DNA of 64,000 nt from Lacicoccus qingdaonensis (GCF_900101075.1 NZ_FNFY01000012.1:1-64000); one strand, 5' to 3'; shown: positions 17,572-27,075, counted from the first letter of the stretch. Program-made: numbers and translations. Notes: generated by a model from the letters alone, not told the origin.

Positions 17572-19023
17572 TTAATCCGCTTTAGCAGGATTTTTCGGTT
17601 TCTCACGTTTCTTGTCCATGGTCATCTTATCATTGTATCCCCAAATGTAAGTCAGTATAAATGCTGAAAACAAAGTGAAGAACGTGACAAAGACTGCATA
17701 CCAGAAATTCGCCGTAATACCGTTTTGTGGATCGATGAATGAAGGCAGACCGATTATCGAACCGATGATGCTCCACATATTTATGCCGAAGAGACCTGCT
17801 AAAAATCCGCCGGCTGCACTGGCGATACTGGCACAGATGAAAGGCCTCCTGAACCTGAGGTTGATTCCATAGATTGCAGGCTCCGTAATACCGCAAAATG
17901 CCGAAAATGCGCCCGCATACCCGATTTCTTTAATGTTTTTCTTTTTGGATTTTACGGCGACAGCAAGTGCCGCACCGCCCTGGCCGACAATCGTCATGCT
18001 GACCATGGCAGATAGGTAACTGTATCCCAGTGTGGCAAAATCATTGACATAAACGGGAATGATACCCCAGTGCAGCCCGAATACTACGAGTATCTGATAA
18101 AACCCGTTGATAATGGCACCAAAGAGCGGGGCATTTACATTCAGCATCGTTTCAAGACTGTTGGCCAACCCGGATGAAAGTCCAACCAGTACAGGACCTG
18201 TCAGTATGATCGTAATCGAGGAAACGACTCCAATAACAACAATCGGGATGAAGATTGACTGAATATAAGAGGATACCCAAGTCTTCAGCCAGTCCTCAAG
18301 TTTTTTAATCATCCATGCTGCCAATATCATCGGGAAAATAGAATATGTATAGGTGACGAATGGAAATTCGAATGTTGCGAGCGAAAAAATGTTCGCTTCA
18401 GCTTCTGCCGCTTCCAATATGGAAGGATGGATGATTACGCCGCCGATGACAGCGGTTAAAAGTGGGTTTCCATTCAGCTTTTTTGCTGCATTGAAACCGA
18501 CAAGAACCGGCAGGAAGTAGAACACCGCATCAGTCATGGCATTGATGATCAAATAGGCATTGCCTGTTTCGGTAATCAGCTCAAAACTTGTAAATACTGA
18601 GAGAAGCCCTTTTATAATACCCGCCGCAGCAAGGATATTGATCACCGGCATGACCGAAGCTGTAATCAGGCCGATAAATTTATTGAAATTATTTTTAACA
18701 CTGCCATATATAGTCCTGCTGTCGGACGAAATAAATTCCGCTTCTTCCTTTTGATCTGTATCATCTGTCGAAGGCAGCTGTGCTGTCAATTCTTTATAAA
18801 TATCATCAACAGCCGGTCCGACGACGACCTGGTACTGCCCGCTTGCTTCAACTGCACCCATTACTCCGTCCAGTTCCTTGATCTTTCCAGTGTCTGCCCT
18901 GGAGTGGTCCTTCAGATAAAAACGGAGGCGGGTCACACAATGAATGACACTGTTGATATTCTCCCTGCCCCCGACGAGTTCAATTATCTCCGCAGCAAGC
19001 ATTTCATAGTCTTTCTTTGCCAT
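17572..19023 (-). CDS. PTS sugar transporter, fused IIBC subunit (glucose/sucrose/beta-glucoside superfamily)
   Basis: A 483-residue membrane protein. The N-terminal IIB domain carries the phosphorylated cysteine at Cys29 (VIHCVTRLRF), followed by the GVMGAVEASGQYQVVVG segment. From about residue 105 the IIC domain shows ten or so membrane helices and the sugar-site motif GITEPAIYGINLRFRRPF. There is no IIA domain, so it must borrow one from another protein, as sucrose and trehalose transporters do. No glycosidase or regulator gene adjoins it, so the sugar cannot be deduced. The start at 19023 has AGGTGA 8 bases upstream. Confidence 0.85.
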   Translation of the reverse strand: MAKKDYEMLAAEIIELVGGRENINSVIHCVTRLRFYLKDHSRADTGKIKELDGVMGAVEASGQYQVVVGPAVDDIYKELTAQLPSTDDTDQKEEAEFISSDSRTIYGSVKNNFNKFIGLITASVMPVINILAAAGIIKGLLSVFTSFELITETGNAYLIINAMTDAVFYFLPVLVGFNAAKKLNGNPLLTAVIGGVIIHPSILEAAEAEANIFSLATFEFPFVTYTYSIFPMILAAWMIKKLEDWLKTWVSSYIQSIFIPIVVIGVVSSITIILTGPVLVGLSSGLANSLETMLNVNAPLFGAIINGFYQILVVFGLHWGIIPVYVNDFATLGYSYLSAMVSMTIVGQGGAALAVAVKSKKKNIKEIGYAGAFSAFCGITEPAIYGINLRFRRPFICASIASAAGGFLAGLFGINMWSIIGSIIGLPSFIDPQNGITANFWYAVFVTFFTLFSAFILTYIWGYNDKMTMDKKREKPKNPAKAD

Positions 19024-19147
19024 ATGCAGCATCACCTGATTTTCTGTATGATATAAAACAGATTTCTAAGACGTTTTCAGTTTACCATAGATACAGTGCT
19101 TATATGCACAATGTATATAAAATAAGATAATGTCAGTCAGGTTTATC

Positions 19148-20413
19148 CTAACCATTATTCTGTTCGAGAAACGCAAGGATTTTTCCCAGGGAGTCTTCCG
19201 CCGCCTGGGCATTTTCATGTTTTGTACCGCCAAAATTTATGATCATGCCGTCGAGGTCCATATGGACGTTTGCCGGCGATTGATAGAAACTGTATGGAAA
19301 AGAAATAAAATGCCCCGCCTTCTTATATGAAAGATAAATGTCATTTTCGTTGTTTCTTTCTTTTTGGATCTCATCATTGAAATTTCCGGATGGCCACAGC
19401 TTATCATCGCCGCCCGAAATTATAAGAAGCGGTGCATCAATTTTATCCACACGGATTTTATATTCTGAGACATTTTTCCTTCCAAGGGATTTTTTCCATA
19501 TTTCAAGAAAGTACATCGGGCGTTTCCTTATATAATTCTTGATTGTGGAAAACATGAAACTGACCGGAAACTTCATCTTCAAATAGGGCAATGCCTCACC
19601 GTCCAGCATCCATCCCGGCACCGGTGCAAAAATACCGCCTTTCATGCCGGAAGTGACATAGTTTGAAGCAGATCCTGCCACGATGGACTGAAAACAATTA
19701 AAAACACTCCCGAGCAGCAATGCAAGTTCGGCTCCTTTCGAGTAGCCGGCAAGGTTGACTTTGCCATTGCTTTTCTCATGGTGTGATAAGTAATCCGCTG
19801 CCCTTTTGAAATAAGCGAGATCCACCTTTTCCAGATGTTCGTTCAATCCCTCATCATTGAAGTAGGACAATGCGAGCACCAGATAACCTTTACCCGCAAG
19901 ATATGATGCCGCATGGGCCTCATTGCCGCCGTCGGAACCGCTTAATATCATGACGGATGGGTAACTGCCAGGTGCTGCAGGCGCATATAGATTACCCTTT
20001 ATATCATCATGATCCAATTCTATCTTTTCAACTGAATCATCTTTGAAGCGGATTGTTATGACTTCTGTTGCATGAATTTCATCATCTGTTGTCACATACA
20101 ATGTCGCTTCCAGGTTCTTATCCGATTTTTTAACGAAATAATCATCTTTATTTGTTTTTTTACTGATCATCGACCAGAGCAGACCGGCGCCATCAGCCTG
20201 ATGATAAGTACCATTTACCGGTGCTGCGGTATTCAAATCTATTTCATAACTTTCATCTGATGTAAAATCACCATAGGAGTGGAACGTCTTTTGTTCATCA
20301 TCATCAACTTCCATCCGGATGGTCACCTGCTGGTTCGGCTCCGATGTATAGACTTTAATGTCCAACGGTTCATCAATCATCAGTTTATCTTTTTTGACTC
20401 TGATTTCTGTCAT
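19148..20413 (-). CDS. Acyl-CoA thioesterase/bile-acid-CoA:amino-acid N-acyltransferase (BAAT)-like hydrolase
   Basis: A 421-residue two-domain protein. Residues up to about 130 form an immunoglobulin-like BAAT N-terminal domain (DKLMIDEPLDIKVYTSEPNQ, then beta strands with VNGTYHQADGAGLLWSM). The rest is an alpha/beta hydrolase with nucleophile GYSKGAELALLLG, acid ISGGDDKLWPS and histidine KAGHFISFPYS. Bacterial members probably hydrolyse acyl-CoA or esters; the substrate is unknown. The start is placed at 20413 because AGGTGA lies 4 bases upstream. It follows the PTS gene in the same direction after about 120 bases. Confidence 0.8.
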   Translation of the reverse strand: MTEIRVKKDKLMIDEPLDIKVYTSEPNQQVTIRMEVDDDEQKTFHSYGDFTSDESYEIDLNTAAPVNGTYHQADGAGLLWSMISKKTNKDDYFVKKSDKNLEATLYVTTDDEIHATEVITIRFKDDSVEKIELDHDDIKGNLYAPAAPGSYPSVMILSGSDGGNEAHAASYLAGKGYLVLALSYFNDEGLNEHLEKVDLAYFKRAADYLSHHEKSNGKVNLAGYSKGAELALLLGSVFNCFQSIVAGSASNYVTSGMKGGIFAPVPGWMLDGEALPYLKMKFPVSFMFSTIKNYIRKRPMYFLEIWKKSLGRKNVSEYKIRVDKIDAPLLIISGGDDKLWPSGNFNDEIQKERNNENDIYLSYKKAGHFISFPYSFYQSPANVHMDLDGMIINFGGTKHENAQAAEDSLGKILAFLEQNNG

Positions 20414-20613
20414 ATTCTCACCTGTCACTTAAAATAAAAATATCAATTTCTTCAATTGTACTTCTAAATTATGAGATTTTCATTGGTAACAGATTAAATT
20501 CAGAAAATAATTGGAGTGTCATTGCCTTCACAGTTTTTGATTGCAAGTCCGTTTCAATATATGTAATATGCTTGGTGAAAATCGAATACAGCTTAATCCA
20601 GGAGATGTTTCAC

Positions 20614-20817
20614 ATGGATAGACATGCATTATTAAAAGTACTGACCTCAGCAGGTGTTGCCGCTTCATTAGTCGCTGGTACCGATGCAGTTAAACCCTAT
20701 ACTGACGTGAGTACAGAAGAGGCGTCAGACACAGCATCCCATAATGATAAAGGCGGCACAGGACACGATGACGGCCATGATACACAGGACCACGACAGAT
20801 ACAATTCATTACACTGA
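20614..20817 (+). CDS. Small secreted or membrane-anchored His/Asp-rich protein
   Basis: A 67-residue protein with a short basic start, a hydrophobic segment (LLKVLTSAGVAASLVAG, residues 5-21) resembling a signal or anchor, and a hydrophilic tail with HNDKGGTGHDDGHDTQDHDR, full of His and Asp. The tail could bind metal ions, which is inference. The ATG at 20614 follows AGGAGATG. It has its own terminator and no close functional neighbour. I do not recognise the family. Confidence 0.55.
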   Translation: MDRHALLKVLTSAGVAASLVAGTDAVKPYTDVSTEEASDTASHNDKGGTGHDDGHDTQDHDRYNSLH

Positions 20818-20826
20818 TTTTTACAC

Positions 20827-20856
20827 AGACCGGGACTTATGTTCCGGTCTTTTTAT
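20827..20856 (+). terminator. Terminator of the small His/Asp-rich gene
   Basis: AGACCGG/CCGGTCT stem followed by TTTTTATT. Confidence 0.75.
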
Positions 20857-21070
20857 TGTCATGACAACCTGGTTGCCTGCGAATATACCAAAATCTCTAT
20901 ACACATATCAGATGAACCATTTAAGATTTCCTCTCATGCTTTTAACATTTACAGCCATTTTATAATTCAACGAAATAGCGACAAGTCATGAACTTGACAG
21001 TAATATCCATTATGATAGGGTTACATTGTATGTAAATTTCTGTATTTTAAAAATTTATGGAGGGATTTTT

Positions 21071-21991
21071 ATCAAAAAGTTTTTAAATCTGTTTACAGTA
21101 GCCGTACTGACACTTATTCTTGCAGCCTGCGGCAATGGAGATGAAGGCGGGGACGACGGTTCTGCAGATGTTGAAAACAACGGCGAAGATGTGAACTACA
21201 GTGAAGCGGTCGATTATACCATCTACGGCATCGAACCGGGAGCGGGCATCACTGAACTCGCCCACAATACTTTGGACACTTACGATAATCTTGACGGATG
21301 GACTCTGGAAGAGAGTTCCACAGGCGGCATGATGACAGAACTGAGAGATGCGATTGACAACGAGGAACCTATCTTTATTACCGGATGGTCACCGCACTAT
21401 AAATTCGTCGAATTCGATTTAAAATACCTTGATGATCCAGAAAGCGGAATGGGCGAAACTGAAGACGTACATACCATCGCCCGTCTCGGACTTGAAGAAG
21501 ATAAGCCCGAAGCGTACCAGATGCTGGACGCATTTTCCTGGGATCTTGAAGATATGGAGCAGGTCATGTACGAAGGTGAAGACAGCACATACCCTGAGGC
21601 AGCAGAAGCCTGGGTGGACAACAACAGGGACAAAGTGGACGAATGGGTGGACGGTATTGAACCTGTAGACGGCGAACCGTTCGAACTTGTATCCATGTCC
21701 TGGGAATCGGAGGTTGCCTCTGCACAAGTTGTACGCACGGTGCTGGAAGAACTCGGTTACGAAGTGACTGTCACTGATGTCGACCCGGCAGTGGTGTTCC
21801 AGGCCATCGCCAACGGAGAAGCAGATGCAACTGTCGCACCGTGGCTGCCTGTGACTCAAGGTCACCATTATGAAGAGCACGAAGGAAACTTTGAAGACCT
21901 CGGCGCGAATTCAACAGATACAAGAAACGGTATTGTGGTTCCTGAGTATATGGATATCGAATCCATTGAAGAACTCGAGCCGGCTGAATAA
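21071..21991 (+). CDS. Glycine betaine/proline-type ABC transporter substrate-binding lipoprotein, apparent ATC start
   Basis: A 306-residue OpuAC-type binding protein. The lipoprotein signal KKFLNLFTVAVLTLILAAC ends in the lipobox LAAC. Aromatic and acidic residues of the betaine box are spread along the sequence (FITGWSPHYKFVEFDLKYL, SMSWESEVASAQVV, ATVAPWLPVTQGHHYEEH). No ATG/GTG/TTG fits the start: GGAGGG at 21059-21064 is followed after six bases by ATC AAA AAG, exactly where MKK is expected. The nearest standard start, TTG at 21026, would add residues encoded by the ribosome binding site. No permease or ATPase gene is adjacent, so it is an orphan binding protein. Confidence 0.8.
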   Translation: MKKFLNLFTVAVLTLILAACGNGDEGGDDGSADVENNGEDVNYSEAVDYTIYGIEPGAGITELAHNTLDTYDNLDGWTLEESSTGGMMTELRDAIDNEEPIFITGWSPHYKFVEFDLKYLDDPESGMGETEDVHTIARLGLEEDKPEAYQMLDAFSWDLEDMEQVMYEGEDSTYPEAAEAWVDNNRDKVDEWVDGIEPVDGEPFELVSMSWESEVASAQVVRTVLEELGYEVTVTDVDPAVVFQAIANGEADATVAPWLPVTQGHHYEEHEGNFEDLGANSTDTRNGIVVPEYMDIESIEELEPAE

Positions 21992-21997
21992 AATAAT

Positions 21998-22037
21998 AAA
22001 GCACCTCTTACTTTTTTGGTAAAGAGGTGCTTTATTT
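21998..22037. terminator. Bidirectional terminator between the betaine SBP and tetR genes
   Basis: AAAGCACCTCTT/AAGAGGTGCTTT perfect stem, TTTATTTTA on the plus side. Confidence 0.85.
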
Positions 22038-22627
22038 TATGCTTTATCATTCAGCATGGATTCCATCATGGAGGTGACACCGCTGTTTGAAACCTCTTCC
22101 ATCAGCTCAGCCAGTGCATATTCATCCATATCTTCATTTTTTTCCATCCATAACTGGAATATGCCGATCAGCGCGGATATCTCGTATTCGATAATATACT
22201 CAAACTTCCCGGGTTCTTTAATACCGATTTCGTAAACATAACTCATGATAACCTCTCTTATCTCTTTCTTAAATTCATGAACAAAACTCGGATCACCTTC
22301 AGGACCAATCATAACAGCTATCTTTTCACTATTCTCCTGTATATAAGCGTTCGTTTTCTCAAATGATTCAAATATTTCACCCCCGCTTTTCTCCAGTGAC
22401 ATCAGAGGATCCAATATCATATCTTTTTCTGGTATTAGAGATTTTTTTAGTATATCCTGAATTTGATACACATCAGAGAAATAAGTGTAAAATGTGCCGC
22501 GGTTGTAGCCCGCTTTATCTGTAATTTCTTTGACTGTTATTTTCATTAGCGGTTTTTCTTTGTATAACTCCCAGAATGCCTCAATCAAGTTTTTTCTTGT
22601 CTCTTCTGTCTGACTCATTTTCGACAT
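22037..22627 (-). CDS. TetR/AcrR-family repressor, probable regulator of the adjacent RND exporter
   Basis: A 196-residue regulator. The N-terminal helix-turn-helix (ITVKEITDKAGYNRGTFYTYF, recognition helix near residues 38-48) is canonical; the C-terminal domain is divergent, as is usual for ligand pockets. Start ATG with GAGGG upstream. It is divergent from the RND gene across 150 bp that contain the exporter promoter and a palindromic operator candidate. Its recognition helix sequence NRGTFYTY is the same as in the second TetR protein of the window (59.2 kb). Confidence 0.88.
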   Translation of the reverse strand: MSKMSQTEETRKNLIEAFWELYKEKPLMKITVKEITDKAGYNRGTFYTYFSDVYQIQDILKKSLIPEKDMILDPLMSLEKSGGEIFESFEKTNAYIQENSEKIAVMIGPEGDPSFVHEFKKEIREVIMSYVYEIGIKEPGKFEYIIEYEISALIGIFQLWMEKNEDMDEYALAELMEEVSNSGVTSMMESMLNDKA

Positions 22628-22664
22628 AATTCCCTCTTTTCAACACTTTGCCAAAGATTGTTTG

Positions 22665-22720
22665 TTGACAGAATAGCGTAATATCGGTAGTATTTAATAT
22701 TGTACAACATGGTGTTGGAT
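22665..22720 (+). promoter_or_regulatory. Promoter and operator candidate of the RND exporter
   Basis: TTGACA at 22665 and TAGTAT at 22688 are separated by 17 bp. Directly downstream, around the expected transcription start, lies ATTGTACAACATGGTGTTGG, which contains the symmetric core CAACA-TGG-TGTTG. The first ten bases recur in the operator of the second TetR/exporter pair, supporting a repressor site. Confidence 0.55.
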
Positions 22721-22777
22721 TAAAACAAATAAACGATTACATATAATAAATACATAAAAATAAGGAGCGAAAATAAT

Positions 22778-25700
22778 TTGAAATTATCGGATTTTTCCAT
22801 AAGACGGCCTAAATTCACAATCGTAATTATGATTATTCTGATGTTACTTGGAGGCGTGTCAGTGACACAACTGCCTCTGCAGCTGATGCCGAACATCCAG
22901 CCGCCAATCGCAGCTGTAGCCACAACATACCAGGGCGCTGGTCCTGAAGAAGTTATGGAAGATGTTACTAAGCCCATGGAAACAGAACTGTCTTCGCTGA
23001 ACGGCTTAACCAATATCCAATCTCAATCACAGGAAAGTTCTTCCATCGTCATTTTGGAATTTGGTTACGACATGTCTATCGAGGATGTTGAAAATGATAT
23101 AACAAAAGCGATGGACAGTGCTGACTTACCTGAACAGGCAGGTGCGCCGTCTTTTCTTGAATTTGATATTTCGATGATGCCGAGTATACAGATGGCTGTA
23201 TCATCGAGCGGGGAAGAAGTCGTTGAATATCAGGATCAGGTGAATGACCTGATTTCAGACCTGGAGAATATTGAAGGCGTTGCTTCAATCACAGAAAACG
23301 GCGCAGTCGTTGAAGAAGTCCAGGTGAATCTGGATACGGATGCAATTTCTGAATACGGGCTCAGCCAGTCTGATGTGGCTTCCCTTATAGAAGCAAATGA
23401 TATTTCCATTCCGAACGCAACAATTGTCGATGAGGAGGCAGGTGACTCCATATCAACCCGTACAATCAGCAGTATCGACGGCGTGGAGGAACTGAGAGAA
23501 CTCGTCATCACCGATTTACCCGATGGAGGAAGCCTGACCCTCAGTGATATAGCTGATGTATCGATTGAAAATCAGGACAGCAATTCCATCACAAGACTGA
23601 ATCAGGAAGACGCGCTTTCCATCGATGTCATGCTCGCCTCCGATGCGAACGCTTCAAACGTCAACAGTGAATTCAACGAAGTTTTAGATGAGAAACTCGC
23701 TGAAGATGAATTCAGCAACCTGAACGTTGAAACACTGTATGACGAAGGTGAGTTCATCGATATCGCCATAGACAGTGTATATACCGCTCTGATCTTGGGT
23801 GCAATTCTCGCAATGGTCATTCTGTTTGCTTTCCTCAGAAATTTGAAAGCACCTTTAATCATTGGTTTGGCCATCCCATTCTCCGTAATCACAACATTTG
23901 CGCTGCTGTTCTTTACAGATATCAGCATCAACCTGATGACACTCGGAGGATTGACGCTCGGTATCGGTTTGCTGGTCGATAACTCGGTCGTCGTCATTGA
24001 GAATATATACCGTCACCTGTCCATGGGCAAAAACCCAAAAAAAGCGGCAAGTGACGGAACCAAGGAAGTTGCTTCAGCCATCATCGCGGCAACTCTGACG
24101 ACCGGTGCCGTGTTCCTTCCGGTAGTGTTTGTCAGTGGTCTCGTCGGACAGCTGTTCACACCACTTGCGATCACTGTGGTCTTCAGTTTGTTTGCATCAC
24201 TCTTTATCGCATTGACAGTCGTTCCGATGATTGCGAGCCGCATACTTGTTGCTCCGAAAGAAAATCTTGAAGAAGTCAGAAGCGAACGGTCTTACATGAA
24301 GCTCCTGAGAAAGTTTTCACGCTGGACACTGAAACACCGCGTCATCGTGCTTTTGGTTACGGTGTTGTTAATGGTCATCGGTATCTTTGGCATATATACA
24401 AAAGGAATGACTTTAATGCCGGAAAGTGATGAAGGTGCCTTTACGATCGAAGTTGAAAAAGAACAGGGCACGATTTATCAGGATACTTTGGAAACAGTGG
24501 AAAGCATTGAAGCAGAGCTTGAAGATCATTCTGAAATAGACATTTATTTGAGCAACATCGGTTCCACACAGCCGATGTCCATGTCGGAAGAGACGAATAA
24601 AGCCAATATCACTGCCACTCTGGTCAGTCCGGATGAACGCAGTGTGACGACAAATGATTTCATCAGCAGTATAGAACAGGATATCGAATCCCTGGATGAA
24701 TCGGCGGATATCAATGTGATTCCGATGTCACAGTCGGGCATGAGTTCAGAGCCGAATACGATGACCTTCAGTATTTCCGATGATAATTCCGAGAGGCTTG
24801 AAGAATCAGAGGAGATCATCATTGATGAACTGGAATCAGACAGTCAGATAGAGGATGTAACTTCCACCCGTGAAGATATGGTTGAAGAACTGCAGGTTGT
24901 TGTCGACAGGGAAGCTGCAAGGGAAAATGGTCTGCAGCCTGCACAGATCGGTACGGCGCTGTACGAAGCTTCAAACGGTATAGAAGCCACCACCCTTGAA
25001 ACCGATGAAGATTTCCTTTCGATTGTTGTTAAGTATCCGTCTGCATTTCTTGACAGCGTAGACAATTTCGAAAGCATTGAAATTCCGAATGCTGATGGTG
25101 AATATGTAGCAATCAGTGAAGTGGCAGACCTTGAAGAGGCACAGATGCTGCCGCTGATTACAAGGGCAGATTCGGAAGAAACAAGTGAACTGACTGTGAC
25201 TTATTCTTCGAATATGTCTTTAAGCCAGGCAGGACCGTATGTTGAAGACCTGTTGGAAAGTGCAGATTACAGTGACGAGACGTCTCATTCCATCGGCGGA
25301 GACCTGGAAATGCTTTCAGACGCACTGCCGCAGATGGTGCTCGCTCTTATTCTCGGAATCATATTCATCTACCTTGTGATGGTTGCACAGTTTGAATCAT
25401 TCAGACATCCATTTATAGTCATCATCGCCATGCCGCTCAGCATCATCGGTGTAATGGCTGCATTATTCATCACCGACAGTCCATTGAGTGTCGTTTCATT
25501 TGTCGGTATCATCATGCTGCTTGGTATAGTGGTCAATAACTCCATACTTCTCGTGGACTATACAAACCAGCAGAAGGCAAAAGGCATGCCGACACTTGAA
25601 GCACTGGAACTCAGCGTGCAGCACCGCTTCCGTCCGATCATGATTACAGCACTCACTACTGCACTCGGAATGCTTCCGCTTGCCATGGGTATGGGTGAAG

Positions 25701-26068
25701 GCGGAGATATGATCGCACCGATGGGTACAGTCGTCATCGGCGGACTTCTGAGCAGTACCGTATTTACACTGTTCGTCATTCCAGTCTTCTACAGCTATAT
25801 AGATAAGGAAACACGCAATATGCATAAAAAATATATGACACCTGACGGCGAGGTCATCACTCAAAAAGAAGTCGATGCCAAAAAACGGGAAGAAGCCGAA
25901 GCGCAGAAAATGAGTCAGGAAAATGATGACAGTTATGATTATCATGATCATGACAGTGAAAAAGCGCCTGAAATTGAGGAATATTACAGCACAGAGTCAA
26001 AAGAAGACTATATCAGTGAAATGCAAAAATTAATCGATAAAATGAAGAATGACCGTTCTGATAAATAA
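22778..26068 (+). CDS. RND-family multidrug/lipopeptide efflux permease (HAE1/SwrC type)
   Basis: A 1096-residue resistance-nodulation-division permease with twelve membrane helices and two large extracellular loops. Family features are FSIRRPKFTIVIMI at the N-terminus, the TM4 motif GIGLLVDNSVVVIENIYRH, and GIVVNNSILLVDYTNQ in TM10-11. In Gram-positives such proteins (for example SwrC/YerP) export surfactants, drugs or fatty acids without an outer-membrane channel. The tail after residue 1020 is unusually charged, with DDSYDYHDHDSEKAPE. The start is TTG at 22778 with GGAG 10 bases before. No separate membrane-fusion gene is present. Likely repressed by the divergent TetR protein. Confidence 0.9.
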   Translation: MKLSDFSIRRPKFTIVIMIILMLLGGVSVTQLPLQLMPNIQPPIAAVATTYQGAGPEEVMEDVTKPMETELSSLNGLTNIQSQSQESSSIVILEFGYDMSIEDVENDITKAMDSADLPEQAGAPSFLEFDISMMPSIQMAVSSSGEEVVEYQDQVNDLISDLENIEGVASITENGAVVEEVQVNLDTDAISEYGLSQSDVASLIEANDISIPNATIVDEEAGDSISTRTISSIDGVEELRELVITDLPDGGSLTLSDIADVSIENQDSNSITRLNQEDALSIDVMLASDANASNVNSEFNEVLDEKLAEDEFSNLNVETLYDEGEFIDIAIDSVYTALILGAILAMVILFAFLRNLKAPLIIGLAIPFSVITTFALLFFTDISINLMTLGGLTLGIGLLVDNSVVVIENIYRHLSMGKNPKKAASDGTKEVASAIIAATLTTGAVFLPVVFVSGLVGQLFTPLAITVVFSLFASLFIALTVVPMIASRILVAPKENLEEVRSERSYMKLLRKFSRWTLKHRVIVLLVTVLLMVIGIFGIYTKGMTLMPESDEGAFTIEVEKEQGTIYQDTLETVESIEAELEDHSEIDIYLSNIGSTQPMSMSEETNKANITATLVSPDERSVTTNDFISSIEQDIESLDESADINVIPMSQSGMSSEPNTMTFSISDDNSERLEESEEIIIDELESDSQIEDVTSTREDMVEELQVVVDREAARENGLQPAQIGTALYEASNGIEATTLETDEDFLSIVVKYPSAFLDSVDNFESIEIPNADGEYVAISEVADLEEAQMLPLITRADSEETSELTVTYSSNMSLSQAGPYVEDLLESADYSDETSHSIGGDLEMLSDALPQMVLALILGIIFIYLVMVAQFESFRHPFIVIIAMPLSIIGVMAALFITDSPLSVVSFVGIIMLLGIVVNNSILLVDYTNQQKAKGMPTLEALELSVQHRFRPIMITALTTALGMLPLAMGMGEGGDMIAPMGTVVIGGLLSSTVFTLFVIPVFYSYIDKETRNMHKKYMTPDGEVITQKEVDAKKREEAEAQKMSQENDDSYDYHDHDSEKAPEIEEYYSTESKEDYISEMQKLIDKMKNDRSDK

Positions 26069-26087
26069 AACCATCAGTCATAAACAG

Positions 26088-26124
26088 AACCTCCTGCATT
26101 GCAAAATATGCAGGAGGTTTTTCT
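26088..26124 (+). terminator. Terminator of the RND gene
   Basis: AACCTCCTGCAT/ATGCAGGAGGTT perfect stem followed by TTTCTT. Confidence 0.85.
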
Positions 26125-26230
26125 TTATTTTTTCACGAAAATAATTTCAATATTATGCATAATTATAAAAATATTGCTTGTACATTCACTCATGCGGGTA
26201 TAGATAATAAACGGAGCAGGGGATGATACC

Positions 26231-26965
26231 ATGAAAATTACAATTGTAGGTATGTGGAACAGTTTCCCTAAAAATAATGAAGCGACTTCAGGCTATCTTT
26301 TGGAGAAAGATGGATTTACTGTGCTCATTGATACCGGCAGCGGTATTGCGGCGCATGTACAGGATTACATCGGCATCCATGATATCCATCATATTATATT
26401 GACGCATTATCACCATGACCACGCTGCAGATGTAGTGGCGTTCATGCTGGCGCGGAGGCTGGCAGGGCGGTTCAACCACCGTAATCAGTATTTGAATCTG
26501 TATGGACCGGACAGCGGTACAGCCGTTAAACTGCTGAAACGGGCGAAGTTCAGTAAATTCCATGCCATCAAAAAGAACAGTAAATTCGAAATCGGCCCTT
26601 TCAAGTTTGATTTCCACCGCTCTGCCCACCCGGTTGAAACTTATGCAGTGAGGGCAGTGGATGATTCAGGGGCAACATTCGTATACACTTCGGACTCAAG
26701 TTATCATGCCGGACTGGTCCGGTTTGCATTCGGCGCCGATCTGCTGCTCACAGACTGCAGTTTCTATGAAGGTTTCGATGCAAAATCCGAAGGACATATG
26801 AACGCAGGTGAAGCAGGCCAGCTTGCAGCAAAATCCGATGCCGGCCTGACTGTTTTGACGAACCTGCCTCACCGGGGTGCGTTGGATGCTCTATTGGACA
26901 GTGCAAAACAGCATGGTAAAGAAGAAATACAACTGGCCGAAGCCGGGATGGTGCTCAATATTTAG
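26231..26965 (+). CDS. MBL-fold metallo-hydrolase (YhfI-like)
   Basis: A 244-residue beta-lactamase-fold hydrolase. The metal motif is HYHHDH at residues 59-64 (His59, His61, Asp63, His64), after the VLIDTGSG strand; later ligands lie in FHRSAHPVE, FVYTSDSSY and NLPHRG. It resembles the RNase Z-like/YhfI group of phosphodiesterases. Cytosolic, no signal peptide. The start follows GGGGATG. Substrate unknown. Confidence 0.85.
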   Translation: MKITIVGMWNSFPKNNEATSGYLLEKDGFTVLIDTGSGIAAHVQDYIGIHDIHHIILTHYHHDHAADVVAFMLARRLAGRFNHRNQYLNLYGPDSGTAVKLLKRAKFSKFHAIKKNSKFEIGPFKFDFHRSAHPVETYAVRAVDDSGATFVYTSDSSYHAGLVRFAFGADLLLTDCSFYEGFDAKSEGHMNAGEAGQLAAKSDAGLTVLTNLPHRGALDALLDSAKQHGKEEIQLAEAGMVLNI

Positions 26966-26976
26966 GGAGACTGAAA

Positions 26977-27004
26977 TAAAAAAGCCTGTTTATGGCTTTT
27001 TTAT
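26977..27004 (+). terminator. Terminator of the MBL gene
   Basis: AAAAAAGCC/GGCTTTTTT stem with T tail. Confidence 0.7.
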
Positions 27005-27075
27005 TTTGAATTTAGTGATTAGTCTGTCAATAAACTATATAATGTTAATATATTATGAAAAAAAGAGGGATATAT

